Below are positions 30,085 through 40,272 of a stretch of 64,000 nucleotides of DNA, in pieces. The stretch's first letter is position 1. Every line of letters begins with the position of its first letter. Below the pieces are notes generated by a model, which saw nothing but the letters and a program-made list of their open reading frames with translations, was not told the origin of the DNA and searched no databases. This DNA is from Nitrospira sp. (GTDB lineage: Bacteria > Nitrospirota > Nitrospiria > Nitrospirales > Nitrospiraceae), in the NCBI GenBank assembly GCA_013140455.1, contig JABFSU010000025.1, forward strand, positions 24,599 through 88,598. The letters run 5' to 3'. A program made the position numbers and the translations under genes.

Positions 30085-31815
30085 ATGTCGCCCTTTAGAC
30101 GATTTCTTCCATTTGTACGACCATATCTTTCACGAATGATCCTGGCGGGACTCCTCGTGATGGGAGTGGCCGCCATCAATCTGGCCCTGCTGCGCCTGGC
30201 CGGCACGCTCTGGGACGTCATTACCGTCCAACACGATCGTACCCGCATGACGGAATTGATCGGGCTGTTCATCGGCCTGGTTCTCCTGCAAGGCCTCTGT
30301 TCGATGGGGCACAGCTACCTGACGACCTGGATCTCCCAACGAGTCGTCGCTGATTTCCGCACCCATCTCTTTGCGCATCTGCAGAACCTCGCGGTCAGCT
30401 TCTTCGCCAGGAGGCGAACGGGGGAATTGCTATCCCGGCTGATGAACGATGTCACCGTCATTCAGTCCATCGTCACCGAGACCCCCATCGACACGGCGAA
30501 ACAGTTGGTGACGTTCATCGGCGGCATCGGGTTCTTGCTGGCCATGAATTGGCGGCTGTGCCTCCTCATTCTGCTCCTCCTCCCGCTGTTGGTGCTCGTC
30601 GCCAAATTTTTTGGACGCAAACTGAAATCACTGTCGACCTCGATCCAGGATCAAACCGCCGCGCTCAGCACCCTCCTTGAGGAAGTCATTTCAGGCATAC
30701 GTATCGTGAAGTCGTTCGTACAAACGAAGCGGGAAGAAGACCGTTTCTTGACCCAGGTCCAGCATGGCCTGGCTCTCTCGCTCAAACGAGCCGGCATCAT
30801 GGCCCTGTTCGTCCCCGTCATCAGCCTACTGACATTTTCAGCCGCCGCTGCCGTGCTGTGGTACGGTGGCACCCAAGTGATCGAAGGCACCGTCACACCG
30901 GGCGATCTCTTCGCCTTCGTGCTGTTCGCAGGAATCCTGATCGGGCCCTTCAGTTCGGCAGCCCGCGTCTTCGCTCAAATCAAAGAGGCTCAGGGCGCCA
31001 CCCAGCGCGTCTTTGAAATTCTCGACGCAGAAGCGGACATTCGAGACGCCCCGAATGCGCACGTCCTCTCCGCAGTGAAAGGCCACGTGCGTGCCGAGCA
31101 GGTCAGCTTCAGTTACGACCCCCGCACCCCAGTGCTGTCTCACCTGTCATTCGAAGCACAGCCGGGCGAACTCGTCGCCTTCGTCGGGCCGACGGGAGCC
31201 GGCAAAACAACCGTCATCAATCTGCTCCATCGCTTCTACGATCCGGTCGAAGGCCGTATCACCGTGGATGGGCACGATCTGAAACAGGTCACGGTGGATA
31301 GCTGGTATCGGCAGGTCGCGCTCGTTCCGCAAGAAACCATTCTGTTCGGCGGGACGATTCTCGACAACATTCGATATGGGAACCCCGAGGCGAGCGAGGC
31401 GGCGGTAGAGGAAGCGAGCAAGGCGGCACACGCGCACGAATTTATTTCGGCCTTTCCTGACAAATACCTGACTGTGGTGGGAGAGAAAGGGATCAACCTG
31501 TCAGGCGGCCAGCGGCAGCGGATTGCCATTGCCCGGGCGATTCTCAAAAACCCTCGCATCCTGCTGCTCGATGAAGCCACCTCGTCGCTCGACACCGAAT
31601 CGGAACGGCTGGTCCAGGAAGCCCTTGAACGATTGATGCAGGGACGAACCACGTTTGTGGTCGCGCATCGACTCTCCACAATTCAACGCGCAGACCGCAT
31701 CCTTGTCCTGGATAAGGGACGAGTCGTTGAAGAAGGTACCCACGCACAGCTGCTTGAGCGTAAAGGTCTCTATCACTATCTCTACACAATTAGGTTCACC
31801 GAGCAGACATCCTAG
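30085..31815 (+). CDS. ABC transporter, ATP-binding/permease (MsbA-like)
   Basis: Complete GPTGAGKTTV, LSGGQRQRIAIARAI, LLLDEATSSLD, AHRLST motifs. Confidence 0.93.
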   Translation: MSPFRRFLPFVRPYLSRMILAGLLVMGVAAINLALLRLAGTLWDVITVQHDRTRMTELIGLFIGLVLLQGLCSMGHSYLTTWISQRVVADFRTHLFAHLQNLAVSFFARRRTGELLSRLMNDVTVIQSIVTETPIDTAKQLVTFIGGIGFLLAMNWRLCLLILLLLPLLVLVAKFFGRKLKSLSTSIQDQTAALSTLLEEVISGIRIVKSFVQTKREEDRFLTQVQHGLALSLKRAGIMALFVPVISLLTFSAAAAVLWYGGTQVIEGTVTPGDLFAFVLFAGILIGPFSSAARVFAQIKEAQGATQRVFEILDAEADIRDAPNAHVLSAVKGHVRAEQVSFSYDPRTPVLSHLSFEAQPGELVAFVGPTGAGKTTVINLLHRFYDPVEGRITVDGHDLKQVTVDSWYRQVALVPQETILFGGTILDNIRYGNPEASEAAVEEASKAAHAHEFISAFPDKYLTVVGEKGINLSGGQRQRIAIARAILKNPRILLLDEATSSLDTESERLVQEALERLMQGRTTFVVAHRLSTIQRADRILVLDKGRVVEEGTHAQLLERKGLYHYLYTIRFTEQTS

Positions 31816-31864
31816 CCCCAACTGCTTCGTCATCATCCCGTCACGACCCATTCCCTTTACTCAT

Positions 31865-32941
31865 TCACTCCAGCTTTTCCACTCGCACGCCTAAGAGCCG
31901 GATCCGTTGACGACGCGGGTTCTCCCGCCGATCAAGGAACGGGAGCAGCAGCTTGAGCAGCTCGCGACGCACAGCCGCCCCATCCCGCACCGGATCAGGA
32001 AAGGTATGGGCTCTGGTGACCGTGGTGAAGTCAGAAAACCGCACGGTAAGAGCGACCGTCCTGCAGGCGTCGAATCCTTCCTGCGCCAGTCGCGCAAACA
32101 CGCCGTCACCTAACTGCGACAACCGCTCCACCAGAACCTGTGAATCCAGCGTATCCTCATCAAAGGTCTCCTGCTCGCTGATCGACTTCGGCTCCCAATG
32201 CTCCTCCACCGGCGAGTTATCCTGCGCGCGAATCTTGGCATACCATTCACGCCCCCGCTTGCCGAACCGTGTCTCTATCTCAGCCTGGCTCAACTGTTTC
32301 AGCTCCTCAACAAGCCGAATATGCTGTGCAGCGAGCAACGCTTCGGTCTTCGGCCCGATTCCAGGAATCGCACGGACCGACAACGGAGCGAGAAACGCTT
32401 CCGCCTCTGCCTCCGTCACAACCGTAAAACCGTCGGGCTTCTGAAAGCCTGAGGCGATCTTGGCAATCATTTTATTCGGCCCGATCCCGACCGACGCCGT
32501 CAATCGTTCTTCGGCGAGAATCGCCGCCTTGACCGACCGACACAACACGGCCGCCGCCTCGAAGGACCCGGAGCTAGACACATCCCCATAGGCCTCATCG
32601 ATACTCGCCTGCTCGAGCACAGGAATGGCTCGGCGAGCAATAGCCATCACCGATTCGGATACACGTGCATACTTGCGCATATCGACGGAGACGAACGTGA
32701 CCGGGGGCTGCCCCCTTCGACGAGCCTCTTCCGAAAGACGCCAGGCCGTGGAAATCGGAGTCGCCGAATGAATCCCGTACTCGCGCGCTTTGTAATTTGC
32801 AGTCGAAGCAACCCCGCGCCCCTGCCCTTGTGCCGGATCGGCCCCCACGACCAGAGGGAGTCCTCGAAACGCCGGTGTATCCCGCTCTTCGATCGCAGCA
32901 TAAAACGCGTCCATATCGATGTGCGCAATGATCCTAGGCAT
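31865..32941 (-). CDS. dinB: DNA polymerase IV
   Basis: MPRIIAHIDMDAFYAAIEERD ... VEQASIDEAYGDVS. Confidence 0.95.
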   Translation of the reverse strand: MPRIIAHIDMDAFYAAIEERDTPAFRGLPLVVGADPAQGQGRGVASTANYKAREYGIHSATPISTAWRLSEEARRRGQPPVTFVSVDMRKYARVSESVMAIARRAIPVLEQASIDEAYGDVSSSGSFEAAAVLCRSVKAAILAEERLTASVGIGPNKMIAKIASGFQKPDGFTVVTEAEAEAFLAPLSVRAIPGIGPKTEALLAAQHIRLVEELKQLSQAEIETRFGKRGREWYAKIRAQDNSPVEEHWEPKSISEQETFDEDTLDSQVLVERLSQLGDGVFARLAQEGFDACRTVALTVRFSDFTTVTRAHTFPDPVRDGAAVRRELLKLLLPFLDRRENPRRQRIRLLGVRVEKLE

Positions 32942-33189
32942 CAGCCCATTCTACTTCCTTGATTGAACCCAGGGGTATTTACTGATCGGCATCAGACAGA
33001 TAGCAACTTTTTTCGCTACGAATACCTGAGATTGTCCGCGACTATGTACAAGAAGATCAAAGAGAGAAAGGGGGACACAGGCGGGCGAAGAACACAGATC
33101 GTAGAAGGACGCTTAGACACGACAACATGCCCAAACGAGAAAAGGACTCACTACGAGTGAAATGATAACCAATCCCTTTTAGGTAGGGC

Positions 33190-33894
33190 TTACCGGACCT
33201 TGGAGAAGTCGGCGTCAAATTCGCTCGTCTTCCCGTCCGGGAAGAACACGATGACTTTCGTCTTACCGTTCGGATCGAAGCTGTCGTAGGCGAAGCGCGC
33301 CGTAAATCGCGATCGGAAGGCGGGGCCCTGGCCGTCGTTCTTGCGGCCCTTTTCCGCAGGGCTCACATCGATGGACTTGATATTCTTGTTCCCTTGTTGA
33401 AACGCAACCTGTGCCCCTTCGGCAAAGTATTCGTCGTCGCCGCAGAGCTGCACTTCCACTTCCATATTCGGCATATCGACGACTTTCTTGATGAACTCAT
33501 CCGGCATACGGATCTCTTTCTTCTGCTTCTTCGATTCCGCCGCTTCCTGGCGCCCGAAAGCTTCGAGTCGGAATCGCTTGGTACGCAGGATGGCGCTGGC
33601 ACCGCAGGGATCTTTTTCAGGATCTGACCCGACCCGGGTGGCCAAGGACGCTTGCTGCAGGACCTTCTTGACGTCTTCAGGAGAGTTAGCTTTGTCCATC
33701 GGAATACGGCCGGCCTCCAGAGCCTTCTGCGCATCGTCCACGGACAGCTTCACGTCAATGGCCGACGCCGCCTCTGGTCCGACGAGCGCCAGAACTCCCA
33801 ATAGACTCGACACCACCACCATCCCTTGACGCCGATGGGCTCTGCTCTGCATAACCGCCTCCCTGAAGATAAAGCCAAGAAAAGAATGGCGCAT
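33190..33894 (-). CDS. Secreted hypothetical protein
   Basis: N-terminal signal peptide; long ORF with RBS and coding-like composition; family not recognised. Confidence 0.65.
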   Translation of the reverse strand: MRHSFLGFIFREAVMQSRAHRRQGMVVVSSLLGVLALVGPEAASAIDVKLSVDDAQKALEAGRIPMDKANSPEDVKKVLQQASLATRVGSDPEKDPCGASAILRTKRFRLEAFGRQEAAESKKQKKEIRMPDEFIKKVVDMPNMEVEVQLCGDDEYFAEGAQVAFQQGNKNIKSIDVSPAEKGRKNDGQGPAFRSRFTARFAYDSFDPNGKTKVIVFFPDGKTSEFDADFSKVR

Positions 33895-33917
33895 TGTAGG
33901 GGAAGCGCCAGGTCATT

Positions 33918-34553
33918 TCAATCATGCGTAAACCGTGACCAGTTCGGATACGGCTTGTCGCGATAAAGCGCATCGACATCGACGGGAGCAGGTACGCCTG
34001 CGTCAGCCAGCAAGATTGCCACCCTGAGCAAGGGCAACCCGACGATGCCAAGAAAATCACCACAGATCGTCTCGATGAACTCACCGCCCACGCCCTGAAT
34101 GGAATAGGCGCCGGCTTTCCCCATCGGCTCTTGAGTCGCCAGATATCGCTCGATGGCGGCTTCGTCATAGGCTTTCATCTGTACCGTGGCAGTCTCGATC
34201 GCGACGGCTTCATGGTGAGGGGTCTGCTGACAGAGGGCCACGGCCGTGTGTACATCATGCGGCCGCCCTGCCAATCTCGTCAGCATCGCGCGTGCATCGG
34301 CCAGATCCGACGGCTTGCCCAACATCTGCCCGTCGAGTTCAATCACGGTGTCGCTGCCCAGCACCAAAGCGGTCGGTCGCACAATCGCAATGGACCGCGC
34401 TTTCTCACGCGCAAAATGCTCAACCTGTTGCCGCGGACTCCGTCCCGGCTGAGGCACTTCTTCAAAATCCGGGGCGACAATCTCGAATGGAATACCGAGC
34501 AGCGCGAGGAGTTCGCGGCGGCGAGGAGAGGTTGAGGCGAGAATCAACTGCAT
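33918..34553 (-). CDS. Maf family nucleotide pyrophosphatase
   Basis: LILASTSPRRRELLALLGIPFEIVAPDFEE ... VLGSDTVIELDGQMLGKP. Confidence 0.95.
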   Translation of the reverse strand: MQLILASTSPRRRELLALLGIPFEIVAPDFEEVPQPGRSPRQQVEHFAREKARSIAIVRPTALVLGSDTVIELDGQMLGKPSDLADARAMLTRLAGRPHDVHTAVALCQQTPHHEAVAIETATVQMKAYDEAAIERYLATQEPMGKAGAYSIQGVGGEFIETICGDFLGIVGLPLLRVAILLADAGVPAPVDVDALYRDKPYPNWSRFTHD

Positions 34554-35728
34554 CGCGATATAAGCGTCTGGGCCTCAGTCGACAGATCATCGCCGAACAC
34601 TCCATCTGTGGCCTGACCATCGACGATCTGATTGGCCTGATAGCGGGCGATCATAGCCTCCACATCCTCCGCAGACGACACGCGAAACATCTGGCCCCGC
34701 AACGCCGCCGCATGGGGGAAGCCTTTGCAATACCACCCCAAATGCTTCCGCATGCGATGAAATTGCCCCGGACCGCAAATCGCCTGGAACTGCCGCGCAT
34801 GGTCGAGCATCAGCGCGAAGCGCGCGGTAAGTTCTATCGGCTGGTCTTTAATGCACGCGTCTGACGCATCCCCCCTTGCCAACGCACGGGCCTGCTCTTT
34901 GGCGTGAAAAAACCACGGGGCTCCAAGCACAGCTCGTCCGACTAGGACTCCATCCACCTGCGTGGATCGCACGCGACTCACCACCTCATTGAGGCTTTGG
35001 ACATCGCCGTTCCCCAACAGCAGTATGCCCGTGTCTTTGACTAACTGGACCGCCCTGGCGATCGCCGACCAATCCGCTTCACCTCGATACATTTGCTGGA
35101 GCGTGCGCCCGTGAAGGGTGATCGCAACAGGCTTTTCTTGAATCAGATGCGAAACCCAGTCTTCCACAATCACGGAGTCGTAGCCTAACCGGGTCTTCAC
35201 GGACAGCGGCAGCACGCGTCGCTGAACCGGAACTGTGCCCTGACGCCCGACATTCATTGCATGAATCGCCGCAATCCTCGCAGGTTTAAACCCGACCTGC
35301 TCCAACGTCTGCCCGTTCGCCCAATCATGAATCGCACGACTGGTAGCTTGCATGATGGCATGGGCCACCTCTGGGGTCTTGATCAGGCCGGCGCCAGAAC
35401 CGGATGACGCCACATTTTTTGACGGGCACCCCATATTAATATCGATTCCATCAAATCCTAACTCGCAGGCCGCGTGCGTGGCCTGGTAGAACAACGCTGG
35501 ATCTTTGCCATAGAGCTGGGCAACAACCGGCCTTTCCAATTCACTATAGATCAGCGTGTTCAGCAGGAACTCCGGCCCCCGACAGACATCATGAACATGC
35601 GTGAACTCGGTAAAGGTCACATCAGGCCTGCCGTGCTGAGCAATCACTCGCCGGAACGTCGCATCCGTCACCCCATCCATCGGAGAGAGGCCCACGATCG
35701 GGCGCGACAATGTCGACCAGAAGCTCAT
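34544..35728 (-). CDS. tRNA-dihydrouridine synthase family protein
   Basis: LSPMDGVTDATFRRVI ... DGIDINMGCPSKNVASSGSGAGLIK. Confidence 0.93.
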   Translation of the reverse strand: MSFWSTLSRPIVGLSPMDGVTDATFRRVIAQHGRPDVTFTEFTHVHDVCRGPEFLLNTLIYSELERPVVAQLYGKDPALFYQATHAACELGFDGIDINMGCPSKNVASSGSGAGLIKTPEVAHAIMQATSRAIHDWANGQTLEQVGFKPARIAAIHAMNVGRQGTVPVQRRVLPLSVKTRLGYDSVIVEDWVSHLIQEKPVAITLHGRTLQQMYRGEADWSAIARAVQLVKDTGILLLGNGDVQSLNEVVSRVRSTQVDGVLVGRAVLGAPWFFHAKEQARALARGDASDACIKDQPIELTARFALMLDHARQFQAICGPGQFHRMRKHLGWYCKGFPHAAALRGQMFRVSSAEDVEAMIARYQANQIVDGQATDGVFGDDLSTEAQTLISRCS

Positions 35729-37263
35729 AGGTGTGTACCCATCGACTGCAGTGGCCCTTCATTGGCAGCCTGATATGCCAACCGCAGTTCAGTGGCTTCC
35801 CGTTGTACCAGCGACTTCAGATCCGAAGCTTGTTCGCTCACAAATTCCACAAACCGATCAATCTTCACGTCGAAGAAATCATAGGATCGAGTCACCGGAT
35901 GCGGGAGGTGAAACCAATAGGACACAAATCCGTCAAGAGCGATCTGCTGTCCAGCCAGCGCCCGACAGGTTTCAGGAAACATCGCCTCGATATCGCCGCC
36001 CCAGTGAAGAATTTCGTAGGGGAGATACTTTGTGCGATACCAGTTGAGCTCATCCGCACAGGCCGTTGGCGACATCCAGTTCGGCCCGACCGGCTCTGCC
36101 CGGCTCGACACAACCTGCGCATACAGATCATAGGCCTCGGTCAGAGACTTTGCGTTCAATACTACGTCGGCTTCTATTGAACATTGTGCTGGACCTGGCG
36201 ACAGAAAAGGCACGCCGACGACCAAGCCTCGTGGCACATGCTGATCAAACACGTGTGTATATCGCCCCAAAAACCCTGTCAGCTCGTCGGCAATGAGATC
36301 ACTGGTCTTCGTATCAACTTCGAGCGCCATCCCACGCAATTGCTCCAACTGCCCGCACCGAAGAATCTGATCCAACATCTCGAACAACACCGGGGGAATC
36401 GGCGCAGCATGGGCATCCGTCCATCGCGGAAGAAGATCCGGCCCCTCACCGTTCACGACACCCGCCTCGCCAACCAGAGATTCATGGACGGCTAGCCCCG
36501 CGACATGAATCTCCACGACCCGCTCGACCGGAAACTCGCGTAGAAAGCCATCGACGAATTGTGCGAGAGACTGAGCCCGCCAGGCTCCAGAGTAGCGATA
36601 GACGGTCCATAGATGCCCGACATCCAGCACAAGCCCGCAGGCAGCTTGCTCTGTGACGCGACGAAAGTAGGCCGGAATCGAAAGGGTACCGGCGACAAAA
36701 AACGTCAGCGGCGGCATCTCCAGCAGAAAGAGCGGAGAGCCGCCTCCCGGCAGCGCAGCGTATTGATCAAAGACCGCCTGGACCATATTGATATTTTGGG
36801 CCACAATGTCCGCGCTCGCGGCCGTATAGAGCGGAGGCAGATAGGTTCCGAACGAGTAGCCGGCAATATGCTTCGTCGCACATTCATGATTCGACCAGGC
36901 GCTCCGAAGCAGAGAGAGATGGGAGGCTAACACCTGTGCTTCTTCTTGAAACAATGGATCAGACTCAGCCCCCGGTTGCGTCACCCAGAGTCCTTCACCG
37001 TGGTAGGGAAGCGGCAAATCAGTCTGATCACGAACAGCGGCCAGCGCACTGGAAGTCGCATGAAACACCTCCAAGTACATCGGAAGGACTTGACGACGCG
37101 TCAGGTCAGCGAGCAAGCTAAAAAGGTCTGGCGAATAGACATCCACCGACAGCCCGAGCCCTTGAACCGGGATCCGGTCCACTCGGCCTTGAAAATCATG
37201 ACACACATCACGCGACAGGGTCATCCGCCCATCCTTCCATTCCAGCAAAATCCCCAGCACCAA
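35725..37263 (-). CDS. DUF692/MNIO-like (multinuclear non-heme iron oxidase superfamily, TIM barrel) protein with additional C-terminal domain
   Basis: GLGLSVDVYSPDLF, HIAGYSF, CGLVLDVGHLWTVYRYS, RVVEIHVAGL, WTDAHAAPIPPVLFEMLDQIL: the His/Asp/Glu-rich motif order of DUF692 proteins. Confidence 0.65.
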   Translation of the reverse strand: MVLGILLEWKDGRMTLSRDVCHDFQGRVDRIPVQGLGLSVDVYSPDLFSLLADLTRRQVLPMYLEVFHATSSALAAVRDQTDLPLPYHGEGLWVTQPGAESDPLFQEEAQVLASHLSLLRSAWSNHECATKHIAGYSFGTYLPPLYTAASADIVAQNINMVQAVFDQYAALPGGGSPLFLLEMPPLTFFVAGTLSIPAYFRRVTEQAACGLVLDVGHLWTVYRYSGAWRAQSLAQFVDGFLREFPVERVVEIHVAGLAVHESLVGEAGVVNGEGPDLLPRWTDAHAAPIPPVLFEMLDQILRCGQLEQLRGMALEVDTKTSDLIADELTGFLGRYTHVFDQHVPRGLVVGVPFLSPGPAQCSIEADVVLNAKSLTEAYDLYAQVVSSRAEPVGPNWMSPTACADELNWYRTKYLPYEILHWGGDIEAMFPETCRALAGQQIALDGFVSYWFHLPHPVTRSYDFFDVKIDRFVEFVSEQASDLKSLVQREATELRLAYQAANEGPLQSMGTHL

Positions 37264-37403
37264 TCAGATGTAGTGTATGCCGATAAACTGTTGTATGACA
37301 AGGCTTTGGCGGAGACGGGAGAACTCGGATCTGTCTGCTATACTTCCCATACACCGCTGCAGCCAGGACACGCACGGATCACCCTGAACACCCTGGCGAT
37401 GCG

Positions 37404-38174
37404 ATGGTAAGTCCAAACAATCAACAACAGAAAACGCCGAACCCCAAACTAACAGTGGTCGCACACATGATGACTCCAGGTGTCGTTCAAATCCCCGGTG
37501 ACATTTCCGTGACCGAAGCGGCCACGCTCTTAGAACGTGAACAGATGCCCTGCCTGCTGGTAAAAGACACAGACCTGCACTTCGGCTTGATGACGCCTTC
37601 AGACATTGTGAAAAAAGTGGTCGCTCTGGGCCTTGCCCCGGATGATATCGAAGTTCGAGCGATCATGTCTCACCCGGTACACTTTATTGAATACGACCGA
37701 GCGGCGGATGAGGCCACGACACTCATGATGTCTTCGGGTGCCCCCATTCTTATCGTCACCAAACAGGAGCAACCGGTCGGAGTTCTGACCGCACGGGATC
37801 TCGTCTTATCCCCCAAACGCTGTCATACTCGAGTCCCTGCGACAATTGGCGTCATGGATTCCAACTCACCCGGAGCTCAGCACCAGGCCGTCATCGTGCA
37901 GCTCAGCCATGTCGGCGCCATGGTCCAGACCGCGACCCTCTTATTACCCGGCACACGCGTCTTCCTCAGATTCGCCCTTCCTGAGCTGACAGCCCCCCTG
38001 ACCGTGACTGGAACGATCCTTGAGGACTATGACCCGGTCTACGAGTCCGGAAGAACCGGAACAGTGGGAAACCCAGGTGTCGACGTCCAATTCACTGGAC
38101 TCTCTCCGGCCAATCAATCCCGCATTAAGGCCTGGGTCCTTCAGAACTCGCCCAAATCAACCGATCTAGCCTAA
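37404..38174 (+). CDS. CBS-domain pair fused to PilZ-like domain
   Basis: MTPGVVQIPGDISVTEAATLLEREQMPCLLVKD ... VLTARDLV; C-terminal GVDVQFTGLSPANQSRIKAWV is PilZ-like. Confidence 0.75.
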   Translation: MVSPNNQQQKTPNPKLTVVAHMMTPGVVQIPGDISVTEAATLLEREQMPCLLVKDTDLHFGLMTPSDIVKKVVALGLAPDDIEVRAIMSHPVHFIEYDRAADEATTLMMSSGAPILIVTKQEQPVGVLTARDLVLSPKRCHTRVPATIGVMDSNSPGAQHQAVIVQLSHVGAMVQTATLLLPGTRVFLRFALPELTAPLTVTGTILEDYDPVYESGRTGTVGNPGVDVQFTGLSPANQSRIKAWVLQNSPKSTDLA

Positions 38175-38260
38175 GTCACAACACAAGTTGTGATCTTCTT
38201 TGACCGCAAGAACCGCGGCTGGTAGACTTTTCTCTCAATCATTCTCATTCTCTTTTACAG

Positions 38261-39322
38261 GTGCTTATGGACTCCCCTATGAAATCTACACAAAACCGCC
38301 CCCGCACAATCCTTTCCAACGATGAGGTCCTGACCCAGATTCGCGGACTCCTGGATAGTCCTGAAGACGACCTTCATGCCACCCTGATGAAGGAATTGCT
38401 GACTGGAGTTTTGAAGTTCCATGATTCGCATCTCGACCTCCTGGATCTGAAGATCATTAACCGCGCCATCAAGGAACTGCGCCACGCCTTTGCCGTCTTT
38501 AACGGTTATCACGATCGGCGAAAGGTCAGCATCTTTGGCTCTGCACGCACTCCCTCCGACGACCCCAATTATCAATTGGCCCATCGCTTTGCGGAACAAG
38601 TGGTGAAAGCCGGCTACATGGTGATCACCGGCGGCGCAGACGGCATCATGCGAGCTTCACAGGAAGGGGCCGGACGCGAAAACAGTTTCGGGGTCAACAT
38701 CATGCTCCCGTTCGAGCAGGGCGCGAACGCCACAATTGCCAACGATCCCAAGCTGATCACCTTCAAATACTTCTTTACCCGCAAGCTGATGTTCCAGAAA
38801 GAAGCCAACGCGATTGCGCTATTCCCCGGCGGCTTTGGGACACACGACGAAGGCTTTGAAATCCTGACGCTGGCGCAAACTGGAAAGAGCGACCCGCAGC
38901 CGATTGTCTGTATCCAGGCACCCGGATGCGATTACTGGGACGACTGGTCCGCCTTCATTGTGAAGCAACTCCTGAAGCGACGGCTGATTAACGAAGAGGA
39001 CCTCAGTCTCTTCAAAGTCGTGAACTCGGCAGAGGCGGCCGTGGAAGAGATTTCAACATTCTATCGCCGCTACCATTCCATTCGATTCGTCGGAAGGTTG
39101 ATGGCGATGCGGCTGAAATCCCCCATCTCGGCGGAGCATCTCCAGCAAATCCAGACTCGATTCAGCGACCTACTCGCTGAAGGACGTTTTGAACTGCGCG
39201 CGGCATTGGAAGAGGAACTGGACGAACCGACCATCGCCAGCCTACCCCGACTGGTTTTCCCGTTCAACCGTCGGAGCGCCGGACGACTTCGCCAACTCAT
39301 CGACTATGTGAATAGTCTTTGA
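38261..39322 (+). CDS. LOG family protein (lysine-decarboxylase-like Rossmann fold)
   Basis: VSIFGSARTPSDDPNYQLAHRFAEQVVKAGYMVITGGADGIMRASQEGA ... LFPGGFGTHDEGFEIL. Confidence 0.88.
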   Translation: MLMDSPMKSTQNRPRTILSNDEVLTQIRGLLDSPEDDLHATLMKELLTGVLKFHDSHLDLLDLKIINRAIKELRHAFAVFNGYHDRRKVSIFGSARTPSDDPNYQLAHRFAEQVVKAGYMVITGGADGIMRASQEGAGRENSFGVNIMLPFEQGANATIANDPKLITFKYFFTRKLMFQKEANAIALFPGGFGTHDEGFEILTLAQTGKSDPQPIVCIQAPGCDYWDDWSAFIVKQLLKRRLINEEDLSLFKVVNSAEAAVEEISTFYRRYHSIRFVGRLMAMRLKSPISAEHLQQIQTRFSDLLAEGRFELRAALEEELDEPTIASLPRLVFPFNRRSAGRLRQLIDYVNSL

Positions 39323-39370
39323 CGATCACGACAATCGCAGCGGCGGCCCCTTTAGTCCACCCCCATATGC

Positions 39371-40264
39371 ATGGTATTGTGGCGAACTATTATGAGTGAT
39401 TCGCCCCGCAGCCGCCAGTTTAGCACCCCCCCGAGCACCGTCCTCTATCATGCCGACTGTGCGGATGGATTTGGCGCAGCCTGGGCCATCTGGAAACAAT
39501 ATCCCGCTGCGCGATTTATTCCCGTCAAGCACGGGAATCCTCCTCCCGCAGATATCAAAGATCAGCACGTCGTGATCGTCGACTTCAGCTACTCACGACC
39601 GATTCTCGAAACGATGGCAGCTGAAACGAAGAACCTGCTGATCCTCGATCACCACATCACCGCCGAACAATCCCTTGCTGGCCTTCCCTACGCCTACTTT
39701 GACATGAAGAAGTCAGGCGCGGTCTTGGGATGGGAATGGGCGCACGACACTTCGGCTCCTTGGCTGCTGCAATATATCCAAGACAAAGACCTCTGGAATT
39801 GGGCGTTGCCGGGCAGCCGAGAAATCAACGCCGCCATTGCATCCTATCCATTCGACTTTCAACGGTGGAATCGATTCAGCCAGCCAGAATTAGAACAAGA
39901 GGGCCGCGCGATCCTTCGATACGAACAGGAGCTCGTCGGGAAGCTCGCCGCGCAGGCCGTGATGGTAGAGTTTCAAGGCGCCGTCATCCCAGCCGTACAG
40001 AGCGCCATCCTCACCAGCCAGATCGGAGAGCGCCTCTCGCCGGATCATCCGTTTTGCCTGATCTGGCACGATCGGGATAACCGTCGCTACTTCAGCATGC
40101 GATCCCGGGAAGACGGTACTGATGTGGGAAGCATTGCGGCTTCTTTCGGCGGCGGAGGCCATACCCACGCGGCCGGATTTTCTGTGCCCCTCAACCCTGA
40201 TGGATCGCTTCCCGCAAACCCGGACCTGCCGCGGCCGATCGTTGATCGTCGCCGAACCCCCTAG
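39371..40264 (+). CDS. DHH family phosphoesterase
   Basis: YHADCADGFGAAWA ... ILDHHITAEQ ... GGGGHTHAAGF. Confidence 0.9.
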   Translation: MVLWRTIMSDSPRSRQFSTPPSTVLYHADCADGFGAAWAIWKQYPAARFIPVKHGNPPPADIKDQHVVIVDFSYSRPILETMAAETKNLLILDHHITAEQSLAGLPYAYFDMKKSGAVLGWEWAHDTSAPWLLQYIQDKDLWNWALPGSREINAAIASYPFDFQRWNRFSQPELEQEGRAILRYEQELVGKLAAQAVMVEFQGAVIPAVQSAILTSQIGERLSPDHPFCLIWHDRDNRRYFSMRSREDGTDVGSIAASFGGGGHTHAAGFSVPLNPDGSLPANPDLPRPIVDRRRTP

Positions 40265-40272
40265 CGGGCGCC

